64,000 nt of DNA, taken from Bradyrhizobium uaiense. Its GTDB lineage: Bacteria; Pseudomonadota; Alphaproteobacteria; Rhizobiales; Xanthobacteraceae. The stretch's first letter is position 1. Each line of letters starts with the position of its first letter. The position numbers and the translations under genes were made by a program. Below the pieces are notes generated by a model. That model saw nothing but the letters and a program-made list of their open reading frames with translations, did not search any database and was not told the origin of the DNA. Positions 42,775 through 51,905 of the stretch are shown piece by piece. The DNA lies in NCBI RefSeq assembly GCF_010811875.1, contig NZ_VKHP01000007.1:28011-92010 (forward strand), read 5' to 3'.

Positions 42775-43998
42775 TCACCTGGCTTTCTGCTGAACCAGCG
42801 GACAGCCGCCTTCGGCGAGCGGTCGCCAGGCTTCGTCCGGCGAAATCGTCGCGATCACCGTTTCATAGTCCCACGGCCCGCGCGATTCGGATGGCGATTT
42901 GGCCTGAACGAGATACATGGAGCGCATGACCTGCCCATCTTCGCGGATCCCCGCGTTCTGCGTCATGAAATCGTTGACCGGAAGCTTGCGCATCGCCACG
43001 GCGACGGCGTCGGCATCGTCGGTCCCGGCCGCCTGCACCGCCTTCAGATAATGCATCACTCCGCTGTAGACGCCGGCCTGGATCATGGTCGGCGCCTGCC
43101 CGTGTCGCCGCGCCATGAAGCGATGACCGAAGGCGCGGGTCGCCTCGTTCTGGGTCCATGAGAACGACGTCGCGTAGATGATGCCCTGCGCCGCCTGAAG
43201 GCCAAGCGAATGCACGTCCGTGATCAGCATCAGAAGAGCGACAATGCTCTGGTTGGCGGATTTCCCGATACCGAACTCCGCAGCCTGCTTCAGGCTGTTG
43301 ACGGTATCGCCGCCCGCATTCGCCAATGCAATGACCTTCGCCTTCGAATTCTGGGCCTGAAGCAGGAATGACGACAGGTCCGAGGCGCCGAGCGGATGGC
43401 GAACCGAGCCAACGACCTTGCTGCCCGCAACCGTGATGAAGCTTGATGCGTCACGCTCGAGTGCATGACCGAAGGCGTAGTCCGCGGTCAGGAAGAACCA
43501 CGTATCCGCGCCCTGCTTCAGCATCGCCTTGGTGACGGCGGAGGCTTCGGCGTAGGTGCTGTAGGTGAAATGAAACCCATATGGCGAGCACTGCTTTCCG
43601 GTCAGATCGGAACTGCCGGGCCCGGAAATCACAAAGATGCGCTTCTTGTCGCGGGTGATGCCCTGAATGGCCAGCGCGGTCGCCGAATTGCCGCCGTCGG
43701 CAATCATGTCGACACCGTTCTCGTCGATCCAGCGACGCACGATGCCGGAGGCGACATCGGGCTTGTTCTGATGGTCGGCCGACACCAGCTCGATCTTCTT
43801 TCCAAGCACGGTCGGGCCAAAATCCTCGATCGCGAGGCGGGCCGCTTCCACCGAGCCCTCGCCCCCAAGGTCGGAGTAGAGGCCCGACATGTCGTTGATG
43901 ACGCCGATGCGCACCACGTCGCCGGACACTTGTGCGCGCGCGGACCCGACCGCAGCGAGACAAAAGACTGCCGCAAGCACGGCCGCAATCGATCGCAT
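42775..43998 (-). CDS. ABC transporter substrate-binding protein (branched-chain amino acid type)
   Basis: The 407-residue periplasmic protein has a signal peptide ending ARAQV near residue 23 and starts after GGAGGT. It has the type I binding fold (VVRIGVINDMSGLYSDLGGEG) and parallels the protein at 19705-20907 throughout. It is 36 bp downstream of an acyl-CoA dehydrogenase gene and likely in the same operon, with the IclR gene divergent. No permease genes are present nearby. Confidence 0.9.
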   Translation of the reverse strand: MRSIAAVLAAVFCLAAVGSARAQVSGDVVRIGVINDMSGLYSDLGGEGSVEAARLAIEDFGPTVLGKKIELVSADHQNKPDVASGIVRRWIDENGVDMIADGGNSATALAIQGITRDKKRIFVISGPGSSDLTGKQCSPYGFHFTYSTYAEASAVTKAMLKQGADTWFFLTADYAFGHALERDASSFITVAGSKVVGSVRHPLGASDLSSFLLQAQNSKAKVIALANAGGDTVNSLKQAAEFGIGKSANQSIVALLMLITDVHSLGLQAAQGIIYATSFSWTQNEATRAFGHRFMARRHGQAPTMIQAGVYSGVMHYLKAVQAAGTDDADAVAVAMRKLPVNDFMTQNAGIREDGQVMRSMYLVQAKSPSESRGPWDYETVIATISPDEAWRPLAEGGCPLVQQKAR

Positions 43999-44034
43999 GG
44001 AAACCTCCGCCTCGGCGTTCTGGGTCTGTTGCGG

Positions 44035-45819
44035 TCAGGCCGTCAGGAGCCCGGCCGCCGCAGCGAATGTGACGGGCGCATCACCGAGCACCAGCGCGAT
44101 GGCATCGCGCTCCCAAGCATCGTCGGCCGGAGCCAGCGGGTCCTTGGCGGTCAGGCGATGCTCGAGCACGAACCGCGACAGCAGCAGCCGCCGCGGATCG
44201 ACCTCCGCCTGGCATCCTTCCCAAGCGAGCATGATCGCCGATGCCGCATGGTAGAGCGCACTGGCCGCGAGCCGCGCCGAATGCTCCGAGCCGGGATCGG
44301 CCGCGATCTGCTCGGCAAAAGCGATCGAGCGATCGAGCGCGGTGCGAAGCCGCGTGCGGTACGGATCGGGCAGGCTCGACGCCTCGTCGAGGCGCGCCTG
44401 CAACGCCGAGGCAAGCGCCCGCTGCGCGCCGCTCTTGCCGACGGCGCGCGAGATGATGTCGAGCGCGTTGATGTTGCTGGTGCCTTCCCAGAGCACGCCG
44501 ACATGGGCGTCGCGCACCAGCCGCGGCTGCACCCATTCCTCGATGTAGCCGTTGCCGCCGCGCACCTCCATCGCGCCGGTGGCCACCGGAATGTTGTCGC
44601 GGCAGGCGCGGTACTTCAACAGCGGCGTCAGGATGCGCAGCAGGTCCTTCGCCTGCGCCGAACCGGCATTGGCATCGTCCATTGCGCGCGCCGCCACCAG
44701 CATCATCGACAGCGCCTGCTCGGTCGGCACGATCAGCTTCATCAGCTGCCGGCGCAGCAGCGGGAAATCCATCACGCGCTGGCCAAACGCCGTGCGCGAT
44801 GAGGCGCTGACGACGGCTTCGTTGACACAGCGCCGCATCATCGCCGCGGCACGCACGCCATGCGACAGGCGCGAGAGGTTGACCTGCTCCATCATCTGCT
44901 TGAGGCCCTGCGCCGGATCGCCGACGAGATAGGCAACCGCATTGTCGAGCCGGATCTCGCCGGATGCCATCGACTTGGTGCCGAGCTTGTCCTTGAGGCG
45001 GACGATCCGATAGCTGTTGCGCCGGCCGTCCTTGAGGCGGCGCGGCAGCGCGAACAGCGCGAGCCCCTTGGTGCCTGCGGGCGCGCCCTCAGGCCGCGCC
45101 AGCATCAGCGCGACGTCGGCATCGGCGTGCGAGCAGAACCATTTGTCGCCGGTCAGACGCCAGACGTCGCCATCGCGGCGCGCGACGGTTTCGACGGCGC
45201 CGACGTCGGAGCCGCCGGCGCGCTCGGTCATGAACTGCGTGCCCTTCCACAGCGTCGCCATATCGTCCGACAGCATTTTCGGCAGCAGATAGGCCTTGAG
45301 CTCGTCCGAGCCGAACTTGCGGATCAAATGCGTCGAGGTGTCGGTGACGCTGATCGGGCACATCAGCCCGAACTCGGACTGCACGAACAGGTACTGAAAC
45401 ACGTATTTGGCCACGGCCGGCAGCGGCCGGTCCATGCCGAGCACGCCGGCGCGATGGCTCATGGCATGAAACTGAAAATCCCCGAAGGCGATCGCCTCCA
45501 TCTCGCGGTAGGCCGGATGATAGTCGATCCAGTCCTCGTCGCGGCCATAGGCGTCCCTTGGATTGAGCACCGGCGCATGCTTGTCGGCGACCCGGGCCAG
45601 CCGGTCGAGCCTACCGCCCGCCAGTTCGCCGAGACGCTCGAAGTGCGGCTCCAGCCGCTCGCGATCCTCGCGCGCCAGATAGAGCCCAAGCAGGCCGCGG
45701 AGCCCGCGATCGAGATCATAGAAGTTGAGGCCCGCACAATCATGCGAGATGTGGCGGGCCGGATCCGCCGGCACGCCGGCATCGTCGGGGCTGCGAAGGT
45801 CGCGCGCGCTCATCTGCAT
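44035..45819 (-). CDS. AidB-like acyl-CoA dehydrogenase
   Basis: The protein has 594 residues from the ATG at 45819 (AAAGGGAGA upstream), longer than simple acyl-CoA dehydrogenases as in the AidB/isovaleryl-type group. FMTERAGGSDVGAVET, GDKWFCSHADAD and MEVRGGNGYIEEWVQPRLVRDAHV mark the FAD and substrate regions. The C-terminal 150 residues are an extra helical part. Its pairing with a binding protein and IclR regulator suggests catabolism of an imported carboxylate after CoA activation. Confidence 0.9.
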   Translation of the reverse strand: MQMSARDLRSPDDAGVPADPARHISHDCAGLNFYDLDRGLRGLLGLYLAREDRERLEPHFERLGELAGGRLDRLARVADKHAPVLNPRDAYGRDEDWIDYHPAYREMEAIAFGDFQFHAMSHRAGVLGMDRPLPAVAKYVFQYLFVQSEFGLMCPISVTDTSTHLIRKFGSDELKAYLLPKMLSDDMATLWKGTQFMTERAGGSDVGAVETVARRDGDVWRLTGDKWFCSHADADVALMLARPEGAPAGTKGLALFALPRRLKDGRRNSYRIVRLKDKLGTKSMASGEIRLDNAVAYLVGDPAQGLKQMMEQVNLSRLSHGVRAAAMMRRCVNEAVVSASSRTAFGQRVMDFPLLRRQLMKLIVPTEQALSMMLVAARAMDDANAGSAQAKDLLRILTPLLKYRACRDNIPVATGAMEVRGGNGYIEEWVQPRLVRDAHVGVLWEGTSNINALDIISRAVGKSGAQRALASALQARLDEASSLPDPYRTRLRTALDRSIAFAEQIAADPGSEHSARLAASALYHAASAIMLAWEGCQAEVDPRRLLLSRFVLEHRLTAKDPLAPADDAWERDAIALVLGDAPVTFAAAAGLLTA

Positions 45820-46066
45820 CGGGGATCTCCCTTTGGGATGACGTCGCAGCAGCCGCGCCGGCGTGCGCGACGTCATCGGTGTTCAAACTTCGCCTGCAAC
45901 ATCGGGAACGATCGCGGCGATGTCCATCGGCGGACGCCCGCACGAGAATAATTTCAGATACATGGAGGAAATGCCGTCCGCGCGCGGACCGCACGGCAAA
46001 CCATGCTGCACTGCGGACTCTTGACCTCCGTTGGTTTCGCTGCACATTCGGCAGCAGAAAGCGACA

Positions 46067-47059
46067 ATGAATGTTGCAGCGCACCAGGCCTGCGCGTTCA
46101 AGGACACCAGCGGCAAGAAGATGAAGGGCGTTCGCTCCGATACCCAGCCCCCGTCCCGGCGCGGCCGACGGCGCATCGTCGCCGACCGCGTTCGCACGCA
46201 ACCCGACGATCCCGCGGCAATGGTGATCGAGGCCAACCGGCATGACGAGTTGTTCCGCGCCGCCGACGGCAGCCCCGATCCGTCCGTCGTCAAGTCGGCG
46301 CATCGCGTGCTTCGCATCTTCGAGTATTTTGCCGAGATCGAACGGCCCGCGGCCATGACCGAGATCGCGCGCCGGCTGAACTATCCGCCGTCCAGCACGT
46401 CGGCGCTGCTGAAGAGCCTCGTCGAGCTCGGCTATCTCGACCACGACCGGACGGCGCGCAGCTACGTGCCGACGGTCCGCGTCGCCCTGCTCGGCGGCTG
46501 GCTCAAGAGCCAGACATTGCCGGGAGCGACGCTCGATACGATCACGCGCGAGCTGCACGAGGCGACGCGGCTGACCACCTTCGTGGTGGCGCGCAACCAG
46601 CTCTACAGCCAGTATATCCGCGTGCTACAGGGCACGACACCAGTGCGCTATTACCTCGAACCCGGCGCGCGGCGGCTCCTGACCCACTCGACCCCGGGCC
46701 GGGTGTTTCTCAGCCTGATGAACGACGAGGATGCGCGGCGGATCGTGCAGCGGATCAATGCCGAGGAAGCGCCATCCTCCGCCGTCCGCTTCCCCGACAT
46801 CCAGCATGCGCTGGCGACGATCCGCCGCCAGGGATTTGCCTATACGCGCGACATGGGAACGCCCGGCCTGAGCGCGATTGCGATGCGGTTGTCCGAGGCC
46901 GACCAGACGCCTCCGCTCGTCATCACCGTCGCAGGCCCGAGCTCAATCATCTCGGCGGAAGGGAAGGCGATCATCGGAAAGATGCGCGAGCTGGTCGAGC
47001 GGCAGTCGCCCGGCCTGCTGCCGCAGATCGACATCGACGCGCCACCGATCGAGACCTGA
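46067..47059 (+). CDS. IclR family transcriptional regulator
   Basis: The 330-residue protein has an N-terminal winged helix around SAHRVLRIFEYFAEIERPAAMTEIA and the IclR effector domain behind it (TPGRVFLSLMNDEDARRIV, ARRQGF-like turn). About 75 basic, low-complexity residues precede the DNA-binding domain, and the start is uncertain (ATG 46067 chosen; ATG 46112 and a TTG at 46031 are alternatives). It is divergent from the dehydrogenase/binding-protein operon with 247 bp between, so it probably controls that operon. Confidence 0.88.
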   Translation: MNVAAHQACAFKDTSGKKMKGVRSDTQPPSRRGRRRIVADRVRTQPDDPAAMVIEANRHDELFRAADGSPDPSVVKSAHRVLRIFEYFAEIERPAAMTEIARRLNYPPSSTSALLKSLVELGYLDHDRTARSYVPTVRVALLGGWLKSQTLPGATLDTITRELHEATRLTTFVVARNQLYSQYIRVLQGTTPVRYYLEPGARRLLTHSTPGRVFLSLMNDEDARRIVQRINAEEAPSSAVRFPDIQHALATIRRQGFAYTRDMGTPGLSAIAMRLSEADQTPPLVITVAGPSSIISAEGKAIIGKMRELVERQSPGLLPQIDIDAPPIET

Positions 47060-47084
47060 GATCGGGCAACGCGTCAGGTCGACG

Positions 47085-47714
47085 TCAGGACCCGGCGCGG
47101 CGGATCGTGATCCGGGTTTCGTCGGTCATGTCCTTGAGCTCCTTGTTCGGCTCGCGATAGAGATGCCGCTCGATCTCCACGGTCCGGCCATCGGTGGTCT
47201 TGCTGCACTTCTCGTCGACGAATACCCCGCCGACCTCCTGCTTGTCGGCGCCCGGCTTCGCCTCCGCGCAAATCCAGCCGTCGTCGCCGTAGCGCGACTT
47301 CGCCTGCAGGCCGAGCAGGAAAGCCTTCTTGCGCAGATAGAGCCGCGCCTTCGGATCGGTCTCGATCGTCAGCGCCGCGATCCTGGCGTCCTTGTCGATC
47401 ATCACGGTCAGGATCGCCGGATGGCCGCCGACCATGGTGCCTTCGCGCGCAGTCTCGCGATCATACTCGAAACGGATGCCGCGCAACTGATCCGGCCCTT
47501 CCGGGCAGCTCGACCACTGCGCCCATTCCGCCAATCTGTGGGTGGCCTTCTCTCCGGCGCAGGTCAGGTTGATGTATCCCGCGTCGGGCACGCTCGTGAT
47601 CGCCATGCCGACATTGATGTCGCGCAGGTCGCCCGCGGTCGCCATCGCCGGTACGGCCGCCATGATCGTGGCGGCGAAGACCAACCCGCGAATCGCCGAT
47701 CTTTGCTTGCTCAT
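47085..47714 (-). CDS. Periplasmic protein of the PQQ alcohol dehydrogenase locus
   Basis: The 209-residue product (ATG at 47714, overlapping the cytochrome stop by four bases) begins with a signal peptide ending AMATAG near residue 28. The mature part has four cysteines (LTCAGEK, SSCPEG, WICAEA, EKCSKT), suggesting two disulfides. I do not recognise the family. Translation coupling with the cytochrome argues for a role in alcohol oxidation or cytochrome delivery. It does not look like the XoxJ-type binding protein. Confidence 0.75.
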   Translation of the reverse strand: MSKQRSAIRGLVFAATIMAAVPAMATAGDLRDINVGMAITSVPDAGYINLTCAGEKATHRLAEWAQWSSCPEGPDQLRGIRFEYDRETAREGTMVGGHPAILTVMIDKDARIAALTIETDPKARLYLRKKAFLLGLQAKSRYGDDGWICAEAKPGADKQEVGGVFVDEKCSKTTDGRTVEIERHLYREPNKELKDMTDETRITIRRAGS

Positions 47715-48250
47715 GGCTTTGCCTTCTCGCTTGGGTCGGACGGCGCGGCCGCGTGGCCGGCCTCCTTGTAGATGTTGCAGACGCGCGATCCGTCGCCGAA
47801 GAAGGCGATGCATTCGTCATAGTTCGGCTCACCCTTGCCCTTGACGTGGGCGAGCACGTAATCGGCGACAGCCTCGATCTCGTTCGGCCGTAGGAACACG
47901 TTCGCCTCGGGCGGCATGCGGTCCGCGACATCCTGCCGGCTCATCTCGTAGCATTTCGTGCTGTCATAGGAGCCGCGCACGAAGAACGGCATGCCGGTGC
48001 CCGGCCGACCGCAGGTCACGGTTTCGATGATCTGCTCTCGCGTCAGCTCGGTCTTGCGCAGCGACAGCGCGTCGCCGCCATAGCCGCCGCCGCCGTTGCC
48101 GTGCCATTTGTGGCAGCCGACGCAATTGCCGCGCTTGAACACCGCCTTGCCCGCATCGGTCGGATCGCTCGCCGACTGCGCATGCGCCGCGTCAAATCCC
48201 ATCACCAGCGCGTAGCCGAGCCACGCGCCAATCAGCCATGTTTGCTTCAT
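47711..48250 (-). CDS. c-type cytochrome, probable electron acceptor of the PQQ dehydrogenase
   Basis: The 179-residue protein has a signal peptide (to about AHAQS, residue 25), one heme site CVGCH and a methionine-rich stretch (GTGMPFF, ADRMPPEA) that could supply the sixth heme ligand. It is 80 bp downstream of the dehydrogenase and probably plays the part that XoxG plays for XoxF. The C-terminal third has three more cysteines and no clear family. Confidence 0.88.
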   Translation of the reverse strand: MKQTWLIGAWLGYALVMGFDAAHAQSASDPTDAGKAVFKRGNCVGCHKWHGNGGGGYGGDALSLRKTELTREQIIETVTCGRPGTGMPFFVRGSYDSTKCYEMSRQDVADRMPPEANVFLRPNEIEAVADYVLAHVKGKGEPNYDECIAFFGDGSRVCNIYKEAGHAAAPSDPSEKAKP

Positions 48251-48291
48251 TTGCTTTTGTTTCTTGTCTTATTTTTTTCGGCCAGACCGAC

Positions 48292-48320
48292 GCGGGAGGC
48301 CTCTCATCGAAGCCTCCCGC
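48292..48320 (-). promoter_or_regulatory. Hairpin between dehydrogenase and cytochrome genes
   Basis: GCGGGAGGC (48292-48300) pairs with GCCTCCCGC (48312-48320) around an 11-base loop. It starts 11 bases past the dehydrogenase stop. No T-run follows on the minus strand, so it may set relative expression by protecting the upstream message rather than terminating. Confidence 0.5.
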
Positions 48321-48330
48321 GCTTGCGACG

Positions 48331-50103
48331 TCAAAGGGCGAATACGTAGAGCATCGAGCCCGGCTGCATCCGCTTCAGCTCGGGCGTAGCATCGATGAAC
48401 CACTTGTCCCAGGCACCGCCGAGGCCGACCAGGATCGCGATGTACTGCTTGCCGTCCACCGAGAACGTCATCGGGGGCGCGTTGACGCCACCGCCGGTGT
48501 TGAACTGCCAGAGCTGCTGCAGCGATTTCGCGTCATAGGCGATCACCTCGCCGGACGGTTGTCCGGAGAACACGAGGTCGGGTGTTGCCAGAATACCGCC
48601 AAGGTTCGGGAACTGCGTCTCCGCCTTCCCTGCCACCTTGCCGGTGGTGACGTCGATCGCGGTCACGCTGCCGGTGATCTTGACGTTCTGGCTCGGCCCG
48701 CCGCCGGTGAAGAACTCGCGCGCCTTGACCTTGTCCGGCGTCATCTCCTCGACCTTGATGTGGTTGCAGCTCTCGATCACGGGAATGTACCAGAGCTTCA
48801 GGTTCGGATTATACGCGGTCGGCGGCCAGTTCTTACCGCCCATGTTGCCGGGGCAGATATCCGTTTCTTTGTTGGTGCGGCTCGGCGTGACCGACGCGTT
48901 GTACTTCTGCACGCCCTGCTTCGGATCATACTCCACCGGCTTGCCGGACTCGGGATCGAGCCCCTTGGTCCAGGTTACCTTCTTGACGAAGGGCAGACCC
49001 CAGATGAACTTGCCGCTGTTGCGATCGATCGCATAGGCAAAGCCGTTGCGGTCGGCCTCGAGCGCGAGCTTGAGCGTCGAGTTGTTCGGACCGGGAACGT
49101 CGACCAGCACGTTCTCCGCCACGCTGTCATAGTCGTAGGGATCGTTCGGCGTGTGCTGGTAGTGCCACTTGATCTTGCCGGTGTCGGCATCGAGACCGAG
49201 CGACGAGTCGGTGTAGAGGTTGTCGCCGGGACGATATTCATTGTCCCAGTCCGGTCCGGGATTGCCGACGCCCCAGACGATGGTGTTGGTCGAGGGGTCG
49301 AAGCTGCCGGTGACCCAGGTCGAACCGCCACCGCTGGCCTTGGCGTTCTTGTCGTCCTTCCAGGTCTCGTGCCCCGGCTCGTCCTTGCCCGGAATGGTGT
49401 GGGTGCGCCACACTTCCTTCTGGCTGTTCAGGTCGGTCGCAGCGATCCAGCCGCGAATGCCGTATTCAGCACCAGCCACGCCTGATATCGCCTTGTCCTT
49501 GACGATCAGCGGAGCGCCGGTGATCACCTCGCCTTTGTCGGGATTGGCGACCTGACGCTGCCAGGCGACCTGCCCAGTCTCCTTGTTGGTCGCGATCAGG
49601 CGGCCGTCGAGCGTGTGCGAGATGACGAGATTGTTCCACAACGCGACGCCGCGATTGTCGACGCCGCAGCAGGCGACCGCGCCGGCCCAGTCGTGGTCGG
49701 TCTTGGGATCCATCTTCCAGACCAGCACGCCTTTGCCGCCATGCGCATCGATCTTGTAGACCGAGCCCCAACCGTCGGTGACGTACATGAATCCGTTCTC
49801 GACGATCGGAGTTCCCTCCAGGCCGCCATGCCCCCAGATTCCGCCGCCCTCGACGCCGCCGAGATGCATGGTCCAGGCGACCTTCAGATTCTTGACGTTG
49901 TCCTTGTTGATGTCAGCCAGCGACGAGAAGCGGGTCGCCGAATAATTCTTGTGGTGGTGCAGCCAGTTGCCTGCTTCCTTGTCAGCGTTGAGCAGACGGT
50001 CCTGGTTGACGTCGTCCGCGAGCGCGAACGAGCCCGCGAAGGTCGCAGCGGATGCTACTGCCGCCGCGAGCATGTGAGATTTTACCCAATTCAACCTTGT
50101 CAT
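48331..50103 (-). CDS. PQQ-dependent alcohol dehydrogenase, lanthanide-type active site
   Basis: The 590-residue periplasmic enzyme starts at the ATG at 50103, after GGAGGAA, with a signal peptide ending near ALA29. The adjacent-cysteine disulfide of quinoprotein alcohol dehydrogenases is C145-C146. Likely metal/catalytic residues are E213 (GAEYG), N281 (GNPGP), D324 and D326 in DPYDYD. The second aspartate of this D-x-D is the residue that distinguishes lanthanide enzymes (XoxF, ExaF/PedH) from calcium MxaF, which has Ala there. It is followed by its cytochrome and a periplasmic protein. Whether methanol or a longer alcohol is the substrate cannot be told. Confidence 0.9.
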   Translation of the reverse strand: MTRLNWVKSHMLAAAVASAATFAGSFALADDVNQDRLLNADKEAGNWLHHHKNYSATRFSSLADINKDNVKNLKVAWTMHLGGVEGGGIWGHGGLEGTPIVENGFMYVTDGWGSVYKIDAHGGKGVLVWKMDPKTDHDWAGAVACCGVDNRGVALWNNLVISHTLDGRLIATNKETGQVAWQRQVANPDKGEVITGAPLIVKDKAISGVAGAEYGIRGWIAATDLNSQKEVWRTHTIPGKDEPGHETWKDDKNAKASGGGSTWVTGSFDPSTNTIVWGVGNPGPDWDNEYRPGDNLYTDSSLGLDADTGKIKWHYQHTPNDPYDYDSVAENVLVDVPGPNNSTLKLALEADRNGFAYAIDRNSGKFIWGLPFVKKVTWTKGLDPESGKPVEYDPKQGVQKYNASVTPSRTNKETDICPGNMGGKNWPPTAYNPNLKLWYIPVIESCNHIKVEEMTPDKVKAREFFTGGGPSQNVKITGSVTAIDVTTGKVAGKAETQFPNLGGILATPDLVFSGQPSGEVIAYDAKSLQQLWQFNTGGGVNAPPMTFSVDGKQYIAILVGLGGAWDKWFIDATPELKRMQPGSMLYVFAL

Positions 50104-50250
50104 CAGTTCATTTCCTCCGGATCCAGCATTCTTCATTGATCGAACCGCCCGTCACACACGGGCGATCGCGCGAGAAGCCTTGAGTCCCGGCGATTGGCTG
50201 CGCCACCCGCCGCCTTCCTTGGTTACTTGTCTTTGGTCATCTGTCTTGGG

Positions 50251-50736
50251 TCACTTCTGGACCTGTACCTCCGTCTCGATGGTGCCTGCTTTCTGAAAAA
50301 CGACCGCGCATTTGAACGTCTCGCCGGGCGCGAGCGCCTGACGCAACTGCAGCAGCATGACGTGATAGCCATCGCGCTTCAGCTCGAGCGTCGCCTTGGG
50401 CGGGATTGGTATATTGGATATCGAACGCATGGCGGGTGCGCCTTCGCCGCGATCGACGATGTGGCGCTCGGAAAAATTCGCGACCGGGCAGCGGACACGA
50501 AGCAGCGCATCGGCGCTGTCGGCCTCGTTCTTGATCGTCATCGTCAAGGAAAGGTCCCCGCCAGCTTTGTCGATCGCCGGTACGCGCGCATCCACAATCG
50601 CCAGGGATTCGGTCGCAACGGCGTTATGCGTCACTCCGAACGTGCTGATCAGGCAGAATAATGGCAACGCAATCCACGATCTGCACTTGGCGATCCTGCA
50701 CGCAACGGCGCGATGCAACCCCCGCTCGAACGACAT
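50251..50736 (-). CDS. PCuAC family copper chaperone
   Basis: The 161-residue secreted protein (ATG at 50736, GGGAGAA upstream) has a signal segment to about residue 42. It contains the exact metal motif H-x10-M-x21-H-x-M, from ERHIVDRG through GYHVMLL. Proteins of this family carry Cu(I) in the periplasm, usually for cytochrome oxidase assembly. It sits upstream of the PQQ dehydrogenase on the same strand, 147 bp away. Confidence 0.88.
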   Translation of the reverse strand: MSFERGLHRAVACRIAKCRSWIALPLFCLISTFGVTHNAVATESLAIVDARVPAIDKAGGDLSLTMTIKNEADSADALLRVRCPVANFSERHIVDRGEGAPAMRSISNIPIPPKATLELKRDGYHVMLLQLRQALAPGETFKCAVVFQKAGTIETEVQVQK

Positions 50737-50866
50737 CAAGTTTTCTCCCGACGTGATTTTTGTGGCATTGTTTCATGCTTCATCGCGCGCATCCAGTGAT
50801 TGAAGATCGGGAACCGGGTTTCATTGCAGTTTCGGCACGCATAGCCGTCATGCTAACTTTTTGCGC

Positions 50867-51862
50867 ATGAGTGATCTCGATCGACTCCCGCCGCTCGAGC
50901 GCGATGCAGCGCATGCCGCACTGCGTGAGGTGATTGGTACAGCAAAGATCGACGCCGTCACACCTGTCTCCGGCGGCGCCACGTCGGCGCGTCTGTTCAG
51001 AATCGATGCAGGCGGCGAGAATTATTTGCTACGAATCGAAGGCGAGCCGAGTCCGCTGCGCAATCCGTATCAATATGTTTCACTCAGGATTGCCGCTGAA
51101 GCCGGCATCGCGCCGCGACTCTATTATGTCGACGAGACATCGCGCATCGCCGTGATGGACTTTATCTCGCGAAAGCCTCTCGCCCTCTATCCCGGCGGCC
51201 TGCCGGCGCTGGCGAAGGCACTCGGCGAATTGCTGGCGAGGCTGCAGGCAACGCCGACCTTTCCGTCCTTCGTGCGCTACCCGGACATCGTGGCCCGCCT
51301 CTGGGCCCATGTGTGTCGCACCAGCCTGTTTGCGCCCGGCGTGCTCGACCGGTGCAACGAACATCTTGCGCATATCCGCGCGACCTATGCCTGGGACGAG
51401 GCGAATTCAGTTTCGAGCCACAACGATCCGCTGCCCGCCAACATCCTGTTCGACGGCAACAGGCTCTGGATGATCGACTGGGAGTCCGCTTACCGCACCG
51501 ATCCGCTGGTCGATCTTGCAATCGTCGGCGGCAGCATCGCAAGGACGCCTGAGCTGGAAGACCTTCTGCATCGCGCCTGGCTCGGCCGCCCGCTGGATGA
51601 CGCGCTCCGGGCCCGGCTCGCGCATGTCCGCGCCCTGACCCGGCTCTACTACGCCGGCGTCCTGTTCAGCGCATCTGCGACGGCGCCGCGCGCCACACCC
51701 GACACGAGCCTCGCGGCGCCGACGCTTGCCGAACTCGCGGAGGCCACACGCACCGGCCGGCTCAAGGTCGGCACGCCGGCGGCCAAGCACGTGGTCGGCA
51801 AGATGCTCCTCGCCTCGTTCCTCTCCGATGTCGCGACGCCCGGCTTCGATCTTTCGGTTTGA
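50867..51862 (+). CDS. Choline/ethanolamine kinase-like phosphotransferase
   Basis: The 331-residue protein has the phosphotransferase fold with SSHNDPLPANIL as the catalytic loop and MIDWESA as the metal-binding segment. The ATG at 50867 is used; a TTG two codons earlier is possible. The pattern is close to choline-kinase or thiamine-kinase-like proteins. It is transcribed alone between the copper chaperone and the convergent EF-hand gene, so no pathway is indicated. Confidence 0.85.
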   Translation: MSDLDRLPPLERDAAHAALREVIGTAKIDAVTPVSGGATSARLFRIDAGGENYLLRIEGEPSPLRNPYQYVSLRIAAEAGIAPRLYYVDETSRIAVMDFISRKPLALYPGGLPALAKALGELLARLQATPTFPSFVRYPDIVARLWAHVCRTSLFAPGVLDRCNEHLAHIRATYAWDEANSVSSHNDPLPANILFDGNRLWMIDWESAYRTDPLVDLAIVGGSIARTPELEDLLHRAWLGRPLDDALRARLAHVRALTRLYYAGVLFSASATAPRATPDTSLAAPTLAELAEATRTGRLKVGTPAAKHVVGKMLLASFLSDVATPGFDLSV

Positions 51863-51905
51863 CGCGCTTTCTTCACCCGAACCGGCAGTTACTCCACCCG
51901 AAAAC

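Noticed and set aside
46878..47771. 297-codon plus-strand frame overlapping the IclR gene and the periplasmic protein gene
   Set aside because: It spans two real genes in other frames and shows the arginine/serine bias of shadow translation.
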